Part shown: positions 5,523-7,128 of the stretch, piece by piece
How positions within the stretch are numbered: the first letter of the stretch is position 1
Layout of the letters: each line of letters starts with the position of its first letter
NCBI RefSeq assembly: GCF_046483665.1
Contig: NZ_JAWOCR010000010.1
Span: 1-7,128, forward strand
DNA length: 7,128 nt
Source of the DNA: Thiohalophilus sp046483665
GTDB taxonomy: Bacteria; Pseudomonadota; Gammaproteobacteria; UBA6429; Thiohalophilaceae
Direction: 5' to 3'
Notes under the pieces: model-generated
Database searches by the model: none
The model's input: only the letters and a program-made list of their open reading frames with translations
What the model was told of the DNA's origin: nothing
Translations under genes and position numbers: made by a program

Positions 5523-5592
5523 TGTGGGAGGGGCTTACAGCCGCGACTCGGGAAAAGAGGCACGATCGGTCGCCGATGGAATCGCCTCCCAC
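5523..5592 (+). repeat. REPIN copy 9
   Basis: Full unit with ends TGTGGGAGG and CCTCCCAC, so the outer tetranucleotide is GTGG rather than GTAG. The left hairpin is GGCT-TAC-AGCC and the right CGAT-GGA-ATCG: the core-hairpin differences are in loops. The outer G-G pairs with C-C, giving a better terminal match than in copies 1, 2 and 8. Confidence 0.85.
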
Positions 5593-5603
5593 TAAGAACC
5601 AAG

Positions 5604-5620
5604 AACTCAGCACTCAGAAC
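5604..5620 (+). repeat. Heptamer array, degenerate (AACTCAG, CACTCAG, AAC)
   Basis: Two heptamers plus a partial unit follow TAAGAACCA after REPIN copy 9 and end in TATTTTTATT. The order REPIN, TAAGAACCA, heptamers, ACTATTTYTAT is the same as at 4705-4818. Confidence 0.85.
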
Positions 5621-5636
5621 TATTTTTATTCAGCGC

Positions 5637-5656
5637 GTAGAGTGCGTCCCACGCAC
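5637..5656. repeat. Short GTAG-hairpin element, second REP type
   Basis: GTAG (5637-5640) is followed by the perfect hairpin GTGCGT-CCC-ACGCAC (5642-5656). A GTAG next to a hairpin is the layout of a single REP of a different sequence family. It lies 21 bases before the start of the HEPN gene, so it could equally be an operator for the module or a leader hairpin. Confidence 0.5.
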
Positions 5657-5677
5657 CAAACAAACTAAGAGAAACCA

Positions 5678-6097
5678 ATGCAACAAGACATACGCTGGAT
5701 GCAACGGCTGGACAATTATGAACGGGCACTGGACAAACTGGACAATGCCGTCGCCCTGATGCAGCAGCGGGAACTGTCGGATCTGGAAAAGCAGGGCTTG
5801 ATCCAGGCTTTTGAATTCACCTATGAACTGGCCTGGAATATGCTAAAAGATTATCTTGATTGGCAGGGGATCAACAATATCGTCGGCTCACGGGATACCA
5901 TACGGGAAAGTTTCAAACTCGGCCTGATTGCCGACGGTCATACATGGATGGAAATGCTGCAGGATCGAAACCGAACCTCGCATACGTATAACGAGAAAAT
6001 TGCCAACGAGATCATAGAGAATATACAGCAACATCATGCCGAACAACTGAACAGCCTGCGCGACACATTTGTAAAAATCAGAAATGAACAAGCCTGA
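5678..6097 (+). CDS. HEPN-domain protein of the HI0074 type (nucleotidyltransferase partner)
   Basis: A 139-residue, probably all-helical protein of the family often named nucleotidyltransferase substrate-binding protein (Haemophilus influenzae HI0074). Visible are the N-terminal helix WMQRLDNYERALDKLDNAV, the family-typical LIQAFEFTYELAWNMLKDYL (41-60), and SRDTIRESFKLGLI (71-84). It also has the HEPN RNase motif R-x4-H-x-Y: RNRTSHTY with Arg97, His102 and Tyr104. In the Shewanella HepT-MntA pair, HepT is the RNase toxin and the Tyr of this motif is AMPylated by MntA, so toxin activity here is plausible but inferred. The start ATG has only a weak AAGAG (5668-5672) before it. The next gene, a minimal nucleotidyltransferase, overlaps it by 14 bases, as expected for a two-gene module. 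Confidence 0.9.
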   Translation: MQQDIRWMQRLDNYERALDKLDNAVALMQQRELSDLEKQGLIQAFEFTYELAWNMLKDYLDWQGINNIVGSRDTIRESFKLGLIADGHTWMEMLQDRNRTSHTYNEKIANEIIENIQQHHAEQLNSLRDTFVKIRNEQA

Positions 6098-6407
6098 AAC
6101 ACAAGAATCAGGCTTGTCAGCTGCTGATATAAAAAAAATACACGCCGTGTTTACCCGGCATCCTGATGTGGAAAAAGCCATATTATACGGCTCGCGCGCC
6201 AAGGGCACCCACAGACCCGGCTCGGATATCGACATTACCCTGGCAGGTAATATCAGTTGGGATGAATTACAGGCGATAACCCTGGAACTGGACGATCTGA
6301 TGCTGCCATACCAGTTTGACCTCTCGGTGCACGCCATGATCGACAACCCGAATTTACTCGACCATATAAAAAGGGTCGGCAAAACATTCTACGCCAGGGA
6401 AGAATAA
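6084..6407 (+). CDS. Minimal nucleotidyltransferase, MntA/HI0073-like
   Basis: A 107-residue protein of the DNA-polymerase-beta-like minimal nucleotidyltransferase fold. The signature GS-x10-DxD is complete: Gly36 and Ser37 in ILYGSRAKGTHRPGSDIDI, and Asp48 and Asp50. A third carboxylate is likely Asp79 in YQFDLSVH. In HEPN/MNT pairs this protein acts as the antitoxin by transferring AMP to the HEPN partner, so the partner here would be the gene just upstream. The ATG lies inside the upstream gene, 14 bases of overlap, and implies coupled translation. All catalytic residues appear present. The alternative older view is an aminoglycoside-nucleotidyltransferase-like enzyme with unknown substrate; nothing here supports drug resistance. 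Confidence 0.9.
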   Translation: MNKPETQESGLSAADIKKIHAVFTRHPDVEKAILYGSRAKGTHRPGSDIDITLAGNISWDELQAITLELDDLMLPYQFDLSVHAMIDNPNLLDHIKRVGKTFYAREE

Positions 6408-6427
6408 ATAAGTTGGCAGAATTTTTT

Positions 6428-6510
6428 AGTACTAAGTACTCAGCACTCAGATCTGCAAACTGCCACCTGCGACTGCTAACTTTACTTTCAACCAAGAACT
6501 CAAAACTATT
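6428..6510 (+). repeat. Degenerate heptamer block upstream of mntA
   Basis: An odd palindrome AGTACT-A-AGTACT (6428-6440) runs into TACTCAG and CACTCAG (6437-6450). After about 45 unrelated bases come AACCAAGAACTCAA and AACTATT (6490-6510). These match the edges of the heptamer loci at 4776-4818 and 5594-5627, as if one block had been split by an insertion or had decayed. No REPIN is present here. The block ends 13 bases before the next start codon. Confidence 0.65.
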
Positions 6511-6523
6511 TTTTAACTCAGAT

Positions 6524-6832
6524 ATGTACGCTGATATAACCACAAAACAAAATGACATCGAGAAATTGTGTCAAAAATATCACGTCCGGCGCTTGGCAAT
6601 TTTCGGATCAGCGCTGGATGACTCATTTGATCCGGAGCGCAGCGATCTGGATTTTCTTGTGGAATTTGAGTCAATGCCGCCAGCTGAATATGCGGACACT
6701 TATTTCGGATTGCTGGAGGAACTGCAAACCCTGTTCAAACGGCCCATTGATTTAGTTAACGAATCGAGTCTGAGTAATCCCTGGTTGCAGCGCGAAATTC
6801 AACAAAAGCAATCACTCCTGTATGCCGCGTGA
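6524..6832 (+). CDS. mntA: MntA-type minimal nucleotidyltransferase antitoxin
   Basis: A 102-residue minimal nucleotidyltransferase. The active-site signature is LAIFGSALDDSF (Gly28, Ser29) followed by SDLDFLVEF (Asp41, Asp43), with a third carboxylate at Asp76 in RPIDLVNESSL. The spacing GS-x11-DxD is one residue longer than the usual x10, because of DPERSD, a common variant. In characterised pairs MntA AMPylates a Tyr in the HepT toxin and so silences it; the next frame is HepT-like. I start at ATG 6524. The open frame continues upstream to a TTG at 6413, but that part is translated heptamer repeat. No good ribosome-binding site precedes 6524. It overlaps the following hepT frame by 11 bases. 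It differs clearly from the nucleotidyltransferase at 6084, so they are not recent duplicates. Confidence 0.88.
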   Translation: MYADITTKQNDIEKLCQKYHVRRLAIFGSALDDSFDPERSDLDFLVEFESMPPAEYADTYFGLLEELQTLFKRPIDLVNESSLSNPWLQREIQQKQSLLYAA

Positions 6833-7128
6833 GCCTGAAAAATACTTGCACGATATCTGGGTGGCTGGCTCGCGAGTGCAGCAATTTTTCCATGGTAAGA
6901 CTTATGAGGACTACCTGAAAGACGAACTCCTGCGTGCAGGCGTGGAAAGACAGTTTGAGATTATATGGGTGAGGCGCTAAACCAGCTTGCCAAAATTTCA
7001 CCACAAATCGCAGAGTCTATCCCGGAATATCGACGAATTATTTCATTTCGAAATATTCTGATACATGGGTATGCTGATGTCGACAATGCGCTGGTGTGGG
7101 GTGTTGTGGAAAGCAAACTACCAGCCTT
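6822..7128 (+). pseudogene. hepT: HepT-like HEPN toxin gene, frameshifted, 3' end outside window
   Basis: From ATG 6822 a 52-residue frame runs to TAA 6978-6980. It starts MPREPEKYLHDIWVAG, as HepT (DUF86) proteins do, and reaches DELLRAGVERQFEII before leaving the family pattern. The pattern resumes in another frame at GGT 6968: GEALNQLAKISPQIAESIP, then the catalytic R-x4-H-x-Y motif RNILIHGY (Arg codon 7049-7051, His 7064-7066, Tyr 7070-7072), then DVDNALVWGVV to the window end. The break is in TATAT (6962-6966); removing one AT pair restores one continuous HepT. Alternatives are a sequencing or assembly error, a -1 recoding event, or restart at ATG 6965, which is in the downstream frame and overlaps the first frame by 16 bases. 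As read, the full toxin cannot be made by ordinary translation. Confidence 0.8.

Noticed and set aside
4635..6523. Integron cassette array with attC sites between toxin-antitoxin modules
   Set aside because: Modules separated by palindromic repeats resemble cassettes, but the repeats lack the RYYYAAC and GTTRRRY core sites, also occur around core genes, and have the GTAG-hairpin layout of REPs.
6413..6523. 37-residue N-terminal extension of mntA from a TTG start
   Set aside because: The extension is translated heptamer repeat and poly-T, is not MntA-like, and would lengthen a protein that is already of normal size from 6524.

Overview
The window looks like part of a gammaproteobacterial chromosome of moderate to fairly high GC. 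The main evidence is the gene order lapA-lapB-pyrF, which matches the Escherichia coli order, and the close resemblance of LapB, PyrF and GalU to gammaproteobacterial versions. Genus and species cannot be read from this stretch. All supported genes are on the + strand.

Layout. (1) Positions 1-366 hold no gene. They contain two copies of a REP-doublet repeat (REPIN) inside a 121-bp-offset tandem duplication, an unrelated double palindrome, and a five-copy AACTCAG heptamer array just before lapA. (2) 367-2538 is a tight operon: lapA and lapB (LPS assembly control) and pyrF (pyrimidine synthesis). (3) 2535-2951 is a REPIN cluster with about 82-bp spacing that begins inside the pyrF stop codon. 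(4) 3069-3362 is a small secreted ComEA-like helix-hairpin-helix protein with its own promoter candidate and a strong terminator. (5) 3750-4634 is galU (UTP-glucose-1-phosphate uridylyltransferase). (6) 4635-7128 is an accessory stretch with three consecutive two-gene toxin-antitoxin type modules: a FitA/VapB-like antitoxin with a PIN-domain toxin; a HEPN protein of the HI0074 type with a minimal nucleotidyltransferase; and an MntA-type nucleotidyltransferase with a HepT toxin gene that carries a frameshift and runs off the window.

How it fits together. The first part is housekeeping envelope and nucleotide-sugar metabolism: LapA/LapB tune LpxC turnover, PyrF makes UMP (hence UTP), and GalU uses UTP to make UDP-glucose. 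The last part is a cluster of stress or defence modules. Nine REPINs, all in the same orientation, plus remnants, fill almost every intergenic gap except comEA-galU. A second repeat, an AACTCAG-type heptamer array, lies just upstream of four gene starts (lapA and the first gene of each toxin-antitoxin module). The most notable points are the loop-confined variation of the REPINs, the coupling of REPIN and heptamer repeats, the repeat-supplied stop codon of pyrF, and the broken hepT beside an intact mntA.
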